Below are positions 21,552-30,237 of a DNA stretch of 64,000 bases, in pieces. The DNA comes from Suttonella sp. R2A3. GTDB lineage: Bacteria; Pseudomonadota; Gammaproteobacteria; Cardiobacteriales; Cardiobacteriaceae. The position numbers and the translations under genes were made by a program. Where the stretch lies: the NCBI RefSeq assembly GCF_021513215.1, contig NZ_CP090975.1:1881001-1945000 (forward strand). The letters run 5' to 3'. Numbering within the stretch: position 1 is the first letter of the stretch; each line of letters opens with the position of its first letter. The notes under the pieces are model-generated. The model had not been told where the DNA came from. It saw only the letters and a program-made list of their open reading frames with translations, and did not search any database.

Positions 21552-23597
21552 ATGAGTGAATCTTTAACGTTTGAACCGAGTTTACAGCATTGGCGGTTAA
21601 ACGCTGATAACGAGGTGCTTCACCTTACTCTGGACCGTGCTGATAGCAGCACGAATAGCTTGAATGCTGAGGTGCTGCGTGAGCTTGCACAAGTGATTAA
21701 TAAATTAGAGCAAGTCGCCTCATCTTATCGTGGTTTGCTGCTTAAATCGGGTAAAGACAACGGCTTTATCGCGGGTGCGGATATTTCCACCATCCAAGAA
21801 ACCAAATCGCCGGAGCAACTCAAAGCGCTGGTTAAAGAAGTGCACGATTATTTCTTGCGTTTTGAACGCTTAGCGCTGGCCAAAGTCGCGCTGATCGATG
21901 GATTTTGCTTAGGTGGCGGGCTTGAATTGGCGCTGTGTTGTGATTACCGCGTCATTACCAAAGCGGCCAAGCTGGGTGTGCCGGAAGTGAAACTTGGTTT
22001 GCATCCTGGTTTTGCTGGTACCGCACGTTTGGTGCGTCTGTTATCACCAATCAAAGCGATGCTATTGATGCTGCAAGGCTACAATCTGCGTGGCGCTAAA
22101 GCGCTTAATGCCGGTTTGGTTGATAAAGTGGTTGCCGATAAAGCTGCGTTAGAAGCCTCAGGACTGAGCTTAATTAAAAAAGGACCACGTCAGGTAAGCA
22201 ACTGGCAGTCGAAAGTGCTCTCAATCGGGCCTGTGCGCAAATTGCTCGCTAAGAAAATCGAAGATAATGTGGCTGGAAAAGTGCAAAAAGAACACTATCC
22301 AGCGCCGTATGCGATGATCGATCTCTGGCGTGAGCATGGCGGCAGTTTTCAGGAAATGGCGAATGCGGAAATTGATTCGTTTGTTGCCTTGCGTCAAACC
22401 CCACAATCTGATGCGCTGATTCGCCTGTATTTCTTACAAGAGCGCCTGAAAGGGTTTGCGAAAAATGATGCTGAGAAGATTGGTCACTTGCATGTGATCG
22501 GCGGCGGCACAATGGGTGGCGATATTGCCGCGTGGTCTGCGATGCAAGGCATTTTTACCACTCTTAGCGACTTATCTGAAGAGCAGCTTGAAAAAGCGGC
22601 AAAACGTGCGCATAAGCTCTTTGACAAAAAACTGCGCGATAAAGATGCGAACCGTGAAGCAAAAATGCGCCTGCGTTTAGATAAAGACGGTTGGGGTTTG
22701 GATAAGGCTGATTTGGTGATCGAGGCGATTGTTGAAAAACTCGAAGTCAAACAAAGCGTGTTCAACGATGTGCTCACTAAAGCCAAACCTGAAGCGATTA
22801 TCGCGACCAACACCTCTAGTTTGAAGCTTGAAGATATTGCCGCTGGGATCAGCGCTCCTGAGCGTCTACTCGGTATTCACTTCTTTAACCCGGTAGCGAA
22901 AATGCCATTGGTGGAGATTGTCCATCAATCAGCAAATTCGCAAGCAACGCTCGATAAGGCCACCAAGTACGTTGGTGAGATCAGCCGTTTGCCGTTGCCG
23001 GTCAAATCTTCGCCAGGCTTTTTAGTCAACCGCGTGCTGGTGCCGTATTTATTTGAAGCCCTAGCTTGCCTTGAAGAAGGGGTTGCTAAAGAAGCGATCG
23101 ATAAAGCAGCGCTCGATTACGGCATGCCGATGGGGCCGATTGAGCTCGCTGATAGCGTTGGTTTGGATGTCTGTCAGGCGATTGCTGGAACGATGAGTGC
23201 GTTTATCGATTATGAAGGCGAAAGTCAGCTCGATCGCTTGGTTGCAGCCGGTCATCTGGGCCGTAAGAGCGGTAAGGGCTTTTATGAATATGTCGATGGC
23301 AAAGCACAAAAAGATGCCGTTAGTGCTGATCAAGCAACCTTAGACAAACTGCAAGAGCGCATGATTATGGCGTTTTTGAATGCGTGTGCCTGGTGCTTGC
23401 GTGAAGGCGTGGTTGAAGACGAAGATTTGGTTGATGCAGGCTGTGTATTTGGTACCGGCTTTGCGCCATTTAGAGGTGGGCCGATGAACGTTGCGCGTAC
23501 GATTGGCCACGCTGAGGTGGTCAAGCGCCTTGAGGCTTTAGTTTCCGAACATGGGGAACGTTTTAGCCCGGATCCTTGGTGGTCAGACAAAGCGTAA
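21552..23597 (+). CDS. Bifunctional enoyl-CoA hydratase / 3-hydroxyacyl-CoA dehydrogenase (FadB/FadJ-like)
   Basis: Fatty acid beta-oxidation multifunctional enzyme alpha chain, 681 residues, slightly shorter than E. coli FadB or FadJ. The N-terminal crotonase domain keeps both catalytic glutamates (LGGGLELALCCDYR and GVPEVKLGLHPGF). The dehydrogenase part has the NAD motif VIGGGTMGGD near residue 317, the ATNTSSLK stretch and the catalytic His in GIHFFNPVAKMPLVEIV. No thiolase (fadA/fadI) gene is adjacent; instead a diverged paralogue with a different domain order follows and overlaps it. FadJ or FadB assignment is left open. Confidence 0.92.
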   Translation: MSESLTFEPSLQHWRLNADNEVLHLTLDRADSSTNSLNAEVLRELAQVINKLEQVASSYRGLLLKSGKDNGFIAGADISTIQETKSPEQLKALVKEVHDYFLRFERLALAKVALIDGFCLGGGLELALCCDYRVITKAAKLGVPEVKLGLHPGFAGTARLVRLLSPIKAMLLMLQGYNLRGAKALNAGLVDKVVADKAALEASGLSLIKKGPRQVSNWQSKVLSIGPVRKLLAKKIEDNVAGKVQKEHYPAPYAMIDLWREHGGSFQEMANAEIDSFVALRQTPQSDALIRLYFLQERLKGFAKNDAEKIGHLHVIGGGTMGGDIAAWSAMQGIFTTLSDLSEEQLEKAAKRAHKLFDKKLRDKDANREAKMRLRLDKDGWGLDKADLVIEAIVEKLEVKQSVFNDVLTKAKPEAIIATNTSSLKLEDIAAGISAPERLLGIHFFNPVAKMPLVEIVHQSANSQATLDKATKYVGEISRLPLPVKSSPGFLVNRVLVPYLFEALACLEEGVAKEAIDKAALDYGMPMGPIELADSVGLDVCQAIAGTMSAFIDYEGESQLDRLVAAGHLGRKSGKGFYEYVDGKAQKDAVSADQATLDKLQERMIMAFLNACAWCLREGVVEDEDLVDAGCVFGTGFAPFRGGPMNVARTIGHAEVVKRLEALVSEHGERFSPDPWWSDKA

Positions 23598-25774
23598 GTG
23601 CAAAAACAGCCACGGTAGAAGCGTTCTTCTACCGTCCAGCGATTTTAGGCGCGACCGAATTTGGCGCACAAATTGCCGCGTTGTTCGCCAACGCCGGTAT
23701 TCATGTGCGCCTGTATGATAAGCCGCACCCTGAAGATCCTAATTTTTATGCGCAGCAGGCAATTGAGCAGCTTTACCGTATGCGACCCTCGCCATTTACC
23801 GGGGTGGAAGCTGGGAACTGGATTGAAGCGCGCAATTATCGCGATCATCGCGCGCTGCTTAGCGAGCATGATTTAATCATCGAGTGCTTGGATGATGATT
23901 TAGTGGTCAAACAGGGGTTACTCTCACGTCTTGCGCCGGTGTTGGCGCGTGATGTCGTCGTCTTATCGCATTCGGCAGGGCTTTCGATGAAGGCGGTCTC
24001 ACAAGCGTTACCGGCTTGGCTGCGCTCACGTTTGTTAGGCGCCCATTTTTTTCGCCCTCCACGGTTTCAACGATTATTAGAAGTGGTGCGCACGGAGCGC
24101 AGCGAGCAGCGCCTGCATGATCAAGTCTGTGGTTATTTTACCGAACGCTTTGGCTTGCATGTTCTGAGCGTGCCCGATACGCCGGACTATGTCAGCACGC
24201 GCTTGGTGATGATGCTGATGAATGCAGTGTTTTATCACGCCGAGCGCGCGCAACTTGATTGGGCGAACGTTGAGGCGTTGACCAAAATGTTGATTGGTCG
24301 CACCACTGGTGGGGTGTGCTATATGATCGATTATATTGGTTTAGCACGCTGGCAACAATTTAGCTTGAATATTCCAAGCGCAGACAAAGAGTATTTTGCT
24401 GAGCGTATTGCTTTACCAAGTTGGCTTAGCGCGTTACTTGCTGCCGGGCGCGAAGGGCGAGCGCATTATTTAGGCTTTTATGACTACCGCCATCGGCCTT
24501 ATTATCTGCTCGATTTAGCGGGCAATGAGTTAGCGCAAGCTAGTGTCAATGATGCGTTATTGCTTAGCTTTGAACAGCGTGATTGGTCGGCAATGTGTGC
24601 GCTAGAGTGTGCTCAGGCGCAGTTTGTTTGCGCCTTGCTACGTGATTGTTGGCAGATTATGGCTTGGGTGAGCCAGACCAGTGGGCAGTCAGGGCAGGCG
24701 CTAGATGATATCTTAACCCATGGTTTTTCTTGGCAAAATACGCCGTATCACTTATTGCAGGCGTTTTCACCAGCGAAGGTTTTAGCCGATACAGAGCGCG
24801 CGTACCGCGAGGGCGCGATTGATTATCCGGTGTTACGCCATTGGACGCGGCGCAGCCGACGGCAGGTAACAACCGATGTGCGCGACAATGCTTTTAGCGA
24901 CGATGCGCGCTTGCTATGGCGGAAAACCCACAGTAGCGCTTGGGTGTATCACGAACGCATGCTTATTTGGCAACCAAACTCTGTGGTCGTTGCGCTTGAT
25001 GAAGAAACACTTGCTGAATTGCTTAGCGCCTGCCAGGAAGCACGTCTTGCTCAGTGGTATTTGGTGATTTATCACCACGGTGAGCAATTTGGCTTGGAAA
25101 GTGATTTAGCACTCGGTGGTGAGGCTCACCAACAAGAACAGACGGTCGAACGGTTACACGAAGTGCTGATGGCGCTGCGTACGCATCCACATGCGGTGAT
25201 GATATCGATATCCGGAACCCTGGGTGATTTTGGTGCGGCTATATTGATGCAAGCCGATCAGGTATTGTGTGAGGCTGGGGTGCGCTGGAAATTGAGCGCA
25301 CCGATGTATCGTTTGCCACCACTTGGTGTGGTGTGGTTTGAATGGTTGCGGCGTTTGCCGTATTTAGGGCAGGCGCACTATCTTGAGCAGATCCATAGTG
25401 TGCTCAGTCAATCAGTGACCGCGCATCCGCCTAGCGATATTCATGTTGCACGCAGTGTGGGTATTTTGCGCGTTCACGATCGTGTGGTGGCCAACCCTGC
25501 GGCGTTGGCTAAAATGAGCAAGGAGTTGGCCGATGGCTGGCTGACCTCTCGCCAACCGCGCACGCCTCGCCAAGCACAATACACTTTGGCCCACCAGGAA
25601 GTTGACGTACTCATGCAGCGGGCGTTAAGCAGTGAGCAGCCTGAGCTTTATCGTGGCTTATTGCGTATGCTCTCAGGACAAAGACAGAATGTCACCGTTT
25701 CTTTACGCATGCTGCTTAAGGAAGAATTACTTTATTTTGCGCGCTTAATCGCGAAGGATGACTCACTAGAATGA
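23576..25774 (+). CDS. Diverged FadN-like 3-hydroxyacyl-CoA dehydrogenase/crotonase protein
   Basis: Protein of about 732 residues with the FadN domain order: dehydrogenase N- and C-domains first (about 18-300), crotonase-like domain last (about 470-620). Landmarks align with FadN proteins, for example LGAHFFRPPRFQRLLEVV, VPDTPDYVSTRL and ALTKMLIGRTTGGV. Several active-site motifs are worn: the Rossmann motif reads GATEFGAQ, the usual SNTS is replaced by SHSA, and the His-Phe-Phe-Asn motif ends in Arg. The crotonase oxyanion region reads SGTLGDFGAA and lacks the GGG and Glu pattern. The start (TTG 23576 or GTG 23579) lies inside the preceding gene. It may be inactive, structural or specialised. 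Confidence 0.7.
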   Translation: MVVRQSVSAKTATVEAFFYRPAILGATEFGAQIAALFANAGIHVRLYDKPHPEDPNFYAQQAIEQLYRMRPSPFTGVEAGNWIEARNYRDHRALLSEHDLIIECLDDDLVVKQGLLSRLAPVLARDVVVLSHSAGLSMKAVSQALPAWLRSRLLGAHFFRPPRFQRLLEVVRTERSEQRLHDQVCGYFTERFGLHVLSVPDTPDYVSTRLVMMLMNAVFYHAERAQLDWANVEALTKMLIGRTTGGVCYMIDYIGLARWQQFSLNIPSADKEYFAERIALPSWLSALLAAGREGRAHYLGFYDYRHRPYYLLDLAGNELAQASVNDALLLSFEQRDWSAMCALECAQAQFVCALLRDCWQIMAWVSQTSGQSGQALDDILTHGFSWQNTPYHLLQAFSPAKVLADTERAYREGAIDYPVLRHWTRRSRRQVTTDVRDNAFSDDARLLWRKTHSSAWVYHERMLIWQPNSVVVALDEETLAELLSACQEARLAQWYLVIYHHGEQFGLESDLALGGEAHQQEQTVERLHEVLMALRTHPHAVMISISGTLGDFGAAILMQADQVLCEAGVRWKLSAPMYRLPPLGVVWFEWLRRLPYLGQAHYLEQIHSVLSQSVTAHPPSDIHVARSVGILRVHDRVVANPAALAKMSKELADGWLTSRQPRTPRQAQYTLAHQEVDVLMQRALSSEQPELYRGLLRMLSGQRQNVTVSLRMLLKEELLYFARLIAKDDSLE
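23612..23635 (+). repeat. Inverted repeat at the junction of the two beta-oxidation genes
   Basis: Perfect 9-base arms ACGGTAGAA / TTCTACCGT around the 6-base loop GCGTTC, 14 bases after the stop of the upstream gene and inside the first codons of the next. There is no T-run, so it is not a terminator; it could affect translational coupling. Confidence 0.5.
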
Positions 25775-26754
25775 ACCGAGCCACAATCAAACAAACCCCT
25801 GAGGATTTTTATGTTGCTGAAGTGCTGGATTTTCCCCTGACCGGTGAAGGTGAGCATTTATGGTGCTACGTGGAAAAAACCGGCATGAACACCGCTTTTC
25901 TCAAGCGGGAATGGGCGCGATTACTCGAATGCCCGGGTAAACTCATCAGTCACAGTGGGTTGAAAGACCGCCATGCGCGCACCCGACAATGGCTGTGCTT
26001 GCCGGCAAAAGACGCAGAGGGATTACCCGATCAGGGTGAGCAGTGGCGCATTGTTGAGCGCAAGCTGCATCAGAAAAAATTACGCATTGGTACCCACCGT
26101 AGTAATGATTTTACATTGGTTTTGCGCGATGTGGTCGGTGATCGTGATGCTATGGAAGAAAAGCTTGCACGCACGGCTGAACTTGGGTTTGCTAATGCTT
26201 TTGGTGCACAACGCTTCGGACATAACAATATTGAGCGGGCGATGAAGTGGGTGGCACGTGAGCAGTTGCCTAAAAAACGCGATGAACGCGCGCAAACCTT
26301 ATCCACATTACGTGCGTTGCTGTTTAATGCCGAATTACAAACGCGTCTCACACAAAATACGGCGCATAGTTTGCTGGTAGGCGATTATGCGATGCTGTGT
26401 GGCTCGAACAGCTTCTTTATGGTCGAGGAAGTTGATGAGGCGTTGCGTACGCGCCTAGCAGAAGGCGATATTGTTCCAGCGGGCGTATTGCCAGGAAAAA
26501 GCAAAGCACAATACGAAGGTGCAGCGCAGCAGGTGCGCGCGTTGGCGTATACGGACTATGAGGCCGCTGTTAGCTATCTTCAGCGCTTTAGCGATCAGGA
26601 TTGTCGTGCGCTCACCGTGCGCGCACAGAACCTTAGTTGGCAATGGCTTGATGAGCACACCTTGCAGCTCAGCTTCAACTTACCACGTGGCAGTTTTGCC
26701 ACTGCTTTATTGGAAGACGTTTTCGATCAGGTGATCGATGCCAGTTCACCCTAA
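25771..26754 (+). CDS. truD: tRNA pseudouridine(13) synthase
   Basis: TruD converts U13 of tRNA-Glu to pseudouridine. The 327-residue protein has the N-terminal TPEDFYVAEVL, the catalytic Asp in SGLKDRHART (Asp66), the NDFTLVLRD and GFANAFGAQRFG segments and a TRUD insertion domain. Its start overlaps the stop of the upstream gene by 4 bases, so it is read from the beta-oxidation transcript. Confidence 0.95.
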   Translation: MNRATIKQTPEDFYVAEVLDFPLTGEGEHLWCYVEKTGMNTAFLKREWARLLECPGKLISHSGLKDRHARTRQWLCLPAKDAEGLPDQGEQWRIVERKLHQKKLRIGTHRSNDFTLVLRDVVGDRDAMEEKLARTAELGFANAFGAQRFGHNNIERAMKWVAREQLPKKRDERAQTLSTLRALLFNAELQTRLTQNTAHSLLVGDYAMLCGSNSFFMVEEVDEALRTRLAEGDIVPAGVLPGKSKAQYEGAAQQVRALAYTDYEAAVSYLQRFSDQDCRALTVRAQNLSWQWLDEHTLQLSFNLPRGSFATALLEDVFDQVIDASSP

Positions 26755-26841
26755 GGATGTGGTTTGTGCGATGGTTGTGCAAAAATTTTGCCTTCATTCA
26801 GTTAATCATTCAAAATGATGCTTTTTCGCGGAGTACGCGCA

Positions 26842-28263
26842 ATGACAGCAATCGAAAAACTAAAAAGCACCTGGCAGTATTTATTACAACGTGGCTCGAT
26901 GGTTTATTGGCTCGGTGGTGCTTTGGCGACCTTCGTGATTCAGTTTCTGATGTTCAATCAAATCTCACGTGCCTTGATGAACGAATTACAGAATTATCCT
27001 AATGATAATGAGCTGCTGTTTATTTTTAATAACTATGGCAGTCAGTTTGTACTGATGCTTTTTTTAACCACCTTGGTGAGCCTTTTCGTTATGGCGCGTG
27101 CCTTAGACAGCGCGGTGCGGATTAGCGAAGGGGATTTGACTGCTAACCACTTAGAGCCTGTGGCGCGAATTGGCTGGCTGGGGGTGCTGAAATATATCGC
27201 TGGTTCGATCATCATTGTGTTGATGATGGTGGTGTTATTTAGCGTGGTTTATATGCTCTCTCGGGTACTCGTAGGTATTTTAGGTAGCACAATTACGGGC
27301 GTGCTGATGATGGGCGTGATGATCATAGGTATTGCAGCGGTGTTTTATATGATCTATGCCTCAATGCTGGTGTTTATTGAGCAGCGCAGTATCAGCGCGA
27401 TGATTTCCCCTGCCCAGTGGCGTGCCAAGGTTGGTGTGTTAGGGAAAAATGAATTTATTAAGATGATCCTGCTGGTGTTTGCGGTCAGTATTGTAGCCGG
27501 GGTAGTGCAAAATCTTTGGAGCACAATCACTGCTGGTTCGCTGCTTTTGACGATGCTGATGAGCGCGGTATTAAATAATTATTTACTGATGTTCGGCGTT
27601 GTTTATGCCGGGTTCTTTGCGAGCGCAAACGCAGAAAAGGTCGATGAAGGATTAAAAGCCCAGAATGCTCGCCTATTGTATAACGCCGATACACGCGATT
27701 TAAGCGCCGAAGAAAAGCAGGTATTTGTGCAAGCGTTAAAAAGCGCGGATGGTGCGCGGGCTGAGCGTCGTTTTGCTGAGGCCTTTGCTTTTTTGGCGCC
27801 TTATGTGGGGCATGATGATCGTGCTGCGGCTTACTTTCCGGCGTATGAGCGTTTATACGCTTGGTATCAAGTAGCCGGTGAATCGCAAAAGTATCATGCG
27901 CTACAGGCCAACATTATCCATTTGGCGGCCCAGGGACGGGAACGATTTTATCAGCTGGTTGATGAAGATCTGTTTGTGATTGCTCAAGAACATAATGCAC
28001 GAATTCCGGCTGATGATGTATCTGGGTTGGTGGACATGGCTTTGGCGCATAATCAACCCGATACGGTATTGGCATTGGCGAAAGATTTCCGTAAGCGTCA
28101 GCCTGATCACCCACAGCTGGTTAAGATTTATGCCTCAGTAGTTAAAGCACTGCAGCTGAAAGGGCAGGATGATGTGGCAAAACAACTCGCTGATCGACTG
28201 TTGGCTGAGTTTTCTAATCACCCAGATAGCCACATCGTACAGGCGCTTAAAGATAGTTTCTAA
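26842..28263 (+). CDS. Membrane protein with C-terminal TPR-like tail, unknown function
   Basis: Not recognised. About 473 residues. The first 270 residues contain roughly six hydrophobic helices. The remaining 200 residues are soluble and helical with TPR-like pairs (for example VDMALAHNQPDTVLALAKDFRKRQPDHPQLVKIYA, residues about 395-430). The architecture suggests a membrane-anchored scaffold, perhaps in envelope assembly. ATG 26842 is chosen because GGAG lies 8 bases upstream; an in-frame ATG at 26815 has no such site. It stands alone, downstream of truD, and ends at a terminator. Confidence 0.75.
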   Translation: MTAIEKLKSTWQYLLQRGSMVYWLGGALATFVIQFLMFNQISRALMNELQNYPNDNELLFIFNNYGSQFVLMLFLTTLVSLFVMARALDSAVRISEGDLTANHLEPVARIGWLGVLKYIAGSIIIVLMMVVLFSVVYMLSRVLVGILGSTITGVLMMGVMIIGIAAVFYMIYASMLVFIEQRSISAMISPAQWRAKVGVLGKNEFIKMILLVFAVSIVAGVVQNLWSTITAGSLLLTMLMSAVLNNYLLMFGVVYAGFFASANAEKVDEGLKAQNARLLYNADTRDLSAEEKQVFVQALKSADGARAERRFAEAFAFLAPYVGHDDRAAAYFPAYERLYAWYQVAGESQKYHALQANIIHLAAQGRERFYQLVDEDLFVIAQEHNARIPADDVSGLVDMALAHNQPDTVLALAKDFRKRQPDHPQLVKIYASVVKALQLKGQDDVAKQLADRLLAEFSNHPDSHIVQALKDSF

Positions 28264-28320
28264 TACGTGCTTGGCTTGAGGATAAATCCTCGTAGCCTTT
28301 TATCAAAGCATCGTCATAAA

Positions 28321-28345
28321 AAACGCCCGGTCAAACCGGGCGTTT
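28321..28345. terminator. Bidirectional intrinsic terminator
   Basis: Perfect 11-base arms AAACGCCCGGT / ACCGGGCGTTT with loop CAA, between the membrane protein gene and the convergent fumC. A longer A-run upstream makes it stronger on the fumC strand. Confidence 0.88.
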
Positions 28346-28365
28346 GTGTTGCTGATAGTATTCGC

Positions 28366-29754
28366 TTATTTTGGATGCACCATATCTTGTGGTTGCACGT
28401 ATTTATCGAACTCTTCAGCAGTGAGTAAGCCTAACTCAACCGCAGTTTCTTTCAACGATTGGTCTTTTTTATACGCTGTTTTCGCCACTTTCGCTGCGTT
28501 CTCGTAGCCAATGTGGCGGTTAAGTGCGGTAACCAGCATCAAAGAATGGTGCAAGAAGAAGTCGATTTTTTCGCGCACCGGCTCAATGCCGATTGCGCAA
28601 TGCTCGTTAAAGCTATTACACGCATCACCCAACAGGCGAATTGATTGCAATAAATTATAGGCAATCACAGGCTTATATACGTTGAGCTCGAAGTTGCCTG
28701 AGGCACCAGCCATGGTGATGGTGGTGTCATTACCCACTACCTGACAACACGCCATAGTCAGCGCTTCACATTGAGTTGGGTTAACCTTACCTGGCATGAT
28801 TGATGAGCCTGGTTCGTTTTCTGGAATGGTAATTTCGCCAAAGCCACAACGTGGGCCGCTGGCGAGCCAGCGAATATCGTTGGCGATTTTGTTTAAGCTG
28901 GCAGCAAGTGTTTTGAGTGCACCTGAGGCATAAACAGCAGCATCACGACCGGCAAGTGCTTCAAATTTATTCGGTGCACTCACAAACGGCAGATCGGTGA
29001 TATTGCTGAGTTCCGTTGCCGCTTTATCGGCGTATTCTGGGTGGCTATTTAAACCTGTGCCAACCGCTGTACCACCTAAGGGCAGTTCATATAAGCCTTT
29101 TAGCGCATCTTGCAAGCGATCGAGTCCATGATCAAGCTGGCTGACATACCCTGAAAACTCTTGGCCCAAGGTGAGTGGGGTGGCGTCTTGTAGGTGCGTG
29201 CGGCCGATCTTAACAATATCGGCAAACTCGTCTGATTTCGCTTTTAAGGTATCGCGAAGTGCTGAGACTGCTGGAATCAACAGGCTGTTGATTTGGCGCG
29301 CAGCGGCCACGTGAATCGCGGTAGGGAACGAATCGTTGGTTGATTGCGCGTGGTTCACATGATCATTTGGGTGGATCGGTTGATACGCACCGCGGCCGGT
29401 ACCGGCAATTTCATTGGCGCGATTAGCGAGCACTTCGTTCATGTTCATATTTGATTGCGTACCTGAGCCGGTCTGCCAAACCACTAATGGAAACTGTCCA
29501 TTGAGTTTGCCAGCGAGCACATCATCTGCGGCAGCGACAATCAGTTTGGCTTGTTCGGCTTCAATGCGACCTAAAGAAGCGTTGGTTGTTGCAGCGGCTT
29601 TTTTCACCAATGCCATCGCATCAATCAGCGCTTGTGGCAGGGTTTCGCCACCTATTTTGAAATTCTCAAAGCTACGCTGGGTTTGTGCGCCCCAATAAGC
29701 GTCTTCGGCAACCTGGATCTCGCCCATAGTGTCGTGTTCGGTACGTGTACTCAT
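28366..29754 (-). CDS. fumC: Fumarate hydratase class II
   Basis: Iron-independent fumarase of 462 residues that interconverts fumarate and malate in the TCA cycle. The superfamily signature [15 protein letters not shown] is present, as are the substrate-site segments [13 protein letters not shown] and [26 protein letters not shown] on the minus strand (29789-29794) is a likely -10 box about 35 bases before the start; no good -35 accompanies it. A candidate small RNA gene on the same strand ends about 95 bases upstream. Confidence 0.97.
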   Translation of the reverse strand: MSTRTEHDTMGEIQVAEDAYWGAQTQRSFENFKIGGETLPQALIDAMALVKKAAATTNASLGRIEAEQAKLIVAAADDVLAGKLNGQFPLVVWQTGSGTQSNMNMNEVLANRANEIAGTGRGAYQPIHPNDHVNHAQSTNDSFPTAIHVAAARQINSLLIPAVSALRDTLKAKSDEFADIVKIGRTHLQDATPLTLGQEFSGYVSQLDHGLDRLQDALKGLYELPLGGTAVGTGLNSHPEYADKAATELSNITDLPFVSAPNKFEALAGRDAAVYASGALKTLAASLNKIANDIRWLASGPRCGFGEITIPENEPGSSIMPGKVNPTQCEALTMACCQVVGNDTTITMAGASGNFELNVYKPVIAYNLLQSIRLLGDACNSFNEHCAIGIEPVREKIDFFLHHSLMLVTALNRHIGYENAAKVAKTAYKKDQSLKETAVELGLLTAEEFDKYVQPQDMVHPK

Positions 29755-29849
29755 ATCTAACCTCGTTATCGTTTAAAAACTTAAGGTCATTATAACGAAC
29801 TAGGGCGCTAGAAGGGGGTGAAAGGTGATTAAATGTCGTGGATTTGGGC

Positions 29850-29876
29850 AAAAAAAAGCCGGGTTGGAAACCCGGC
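29850..29876 (-). terminator. Intrinsic terminator of candidate small RNA
   Basis: Perfect 8-base arms GCCGGGTT / AACCCGGC with 3-base loop; read on the minus strand it is followed by eight T residues (29850-29857). It lies upstream of fumC and its likely -10 box, so it does not end any protein gene. Confidence 0.88.
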
Positions 29877-29923
29877 CAATAACCACCAAAGGAGGATATA
29901 GAGGAGATAACATCGATGATGTC
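29850..29923 (-). ncRNA. Candidate anti-Shine-Dalgarno small RNA upstream of fumC
   Basis: Predicted RNA of about 74 nt on the minus strand. It has a near-consensus promoter (29931-29959), a likely 5' end near 29923, a short hairpin (GACATC / GATGTT, loop ATC, 29909-29923), and an unpaired C/U-rich stretch with UCUCCUC and UCCUCCUUU. It ends in a perfect 8-bp terminator stem with eight U residues. This is the build of an Hfq-type small RNA that blocks ribosome binding sites. Neisseria sibling RNAs with C/U-rich anti-SD loops repress TCA-cycle and uptake mRNAs in this way. No long ORF on either strand explains the sequence. Existence and targets are inferred, not shown. Confidence 0.7.
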
Positions 29924-29930
29924 GATTTTT

Positions 29931-29959
29931 ATTATAGGGATAATGTTGCGTTGCGTCAA
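29931..29959 (-). promoter_or_regulatory. Strong sigma70 promoter of candidate small RNA
   Basis: On the minus strand TTGACG (29954-29959) and TATAAT (29931-29936) are separated by exactly 17 bases: 11 of 12 consensus positions. A/T-rich sequence upstream could act as an UP element. It is the best promoter match noticed in the window. Confidence 0.8.
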
Positions 29960-30058
29960 TAATAAAGTGAGAAAAGTTTTTGCTATCGTAACTAAGCATA
30001 TTATCCACTTAACCCCATGGTTTTTTTAGGTAAAGAAATAAGGCGTTAGAAGGCAATC

Positions 30059-30081
30059 TTTATGCTGCGTTGCAGCATAAA
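30059..30081. promoter_or_regulatory. 10-bp perfect palindrome (operator-like)
   Basis: Arms TTTATGCTGC / GCAGCATAAA with a 3-base centre GTT, in the 278-base gap between the small RNA promoter and the hydroxyacid dehydrogenase gene. No T-run follows on either strand. It looks like a regulator binding site, though an RNA hairpin is possible. The rest of this gap is AT-rich, with a TATGAT at 30141-30146 that may be a -10 box. Confidence 0.5.
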
Positions 30082-30237
30082 ACCAATAAAATTCTGACAT
30101 TTTGTTTTCGCAAGGTTTTTTATCGAAGTAAAAATGGGCGTATGATGACCTTACTTATTGGTTAATTAAGCGGGTTTATCTTGTGTTGCTGGGGTTATGA
30201 CTTTACATTGAGACTCTGAGTCAGAGAAGGAGTGATT

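Noticed and set aside
29672-29959. Minus-strand ORF starting with an Ile-rich stretch before the terminator, like an attenuator leader peptide
   Set aside because: No stop codon occurs before the hairpin, the start codon falls inside the promoter -35 box, and fumC is not an amino-acid biosynthesis gene. A non-coding RNA fits better.
29916-30029. Plus-strand mini-ORF (about 37 codons) with a very strong apparent ribosome site GAGGAG and tandem ATGs
   Set aside because: Its ribosome site is the exact complement of the anti-SD stretch of the minus-strand small RNA, and there is no promoter for it. The peptide has no features; the minus-strand RNA explains the sequence better.
30001-30029. Possible terminator AACC-CCAT-GGTT followed by seven T residues on the plus strand
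   Set aside because: A 4-bp stem is too short to be convincing and no gene ends there.
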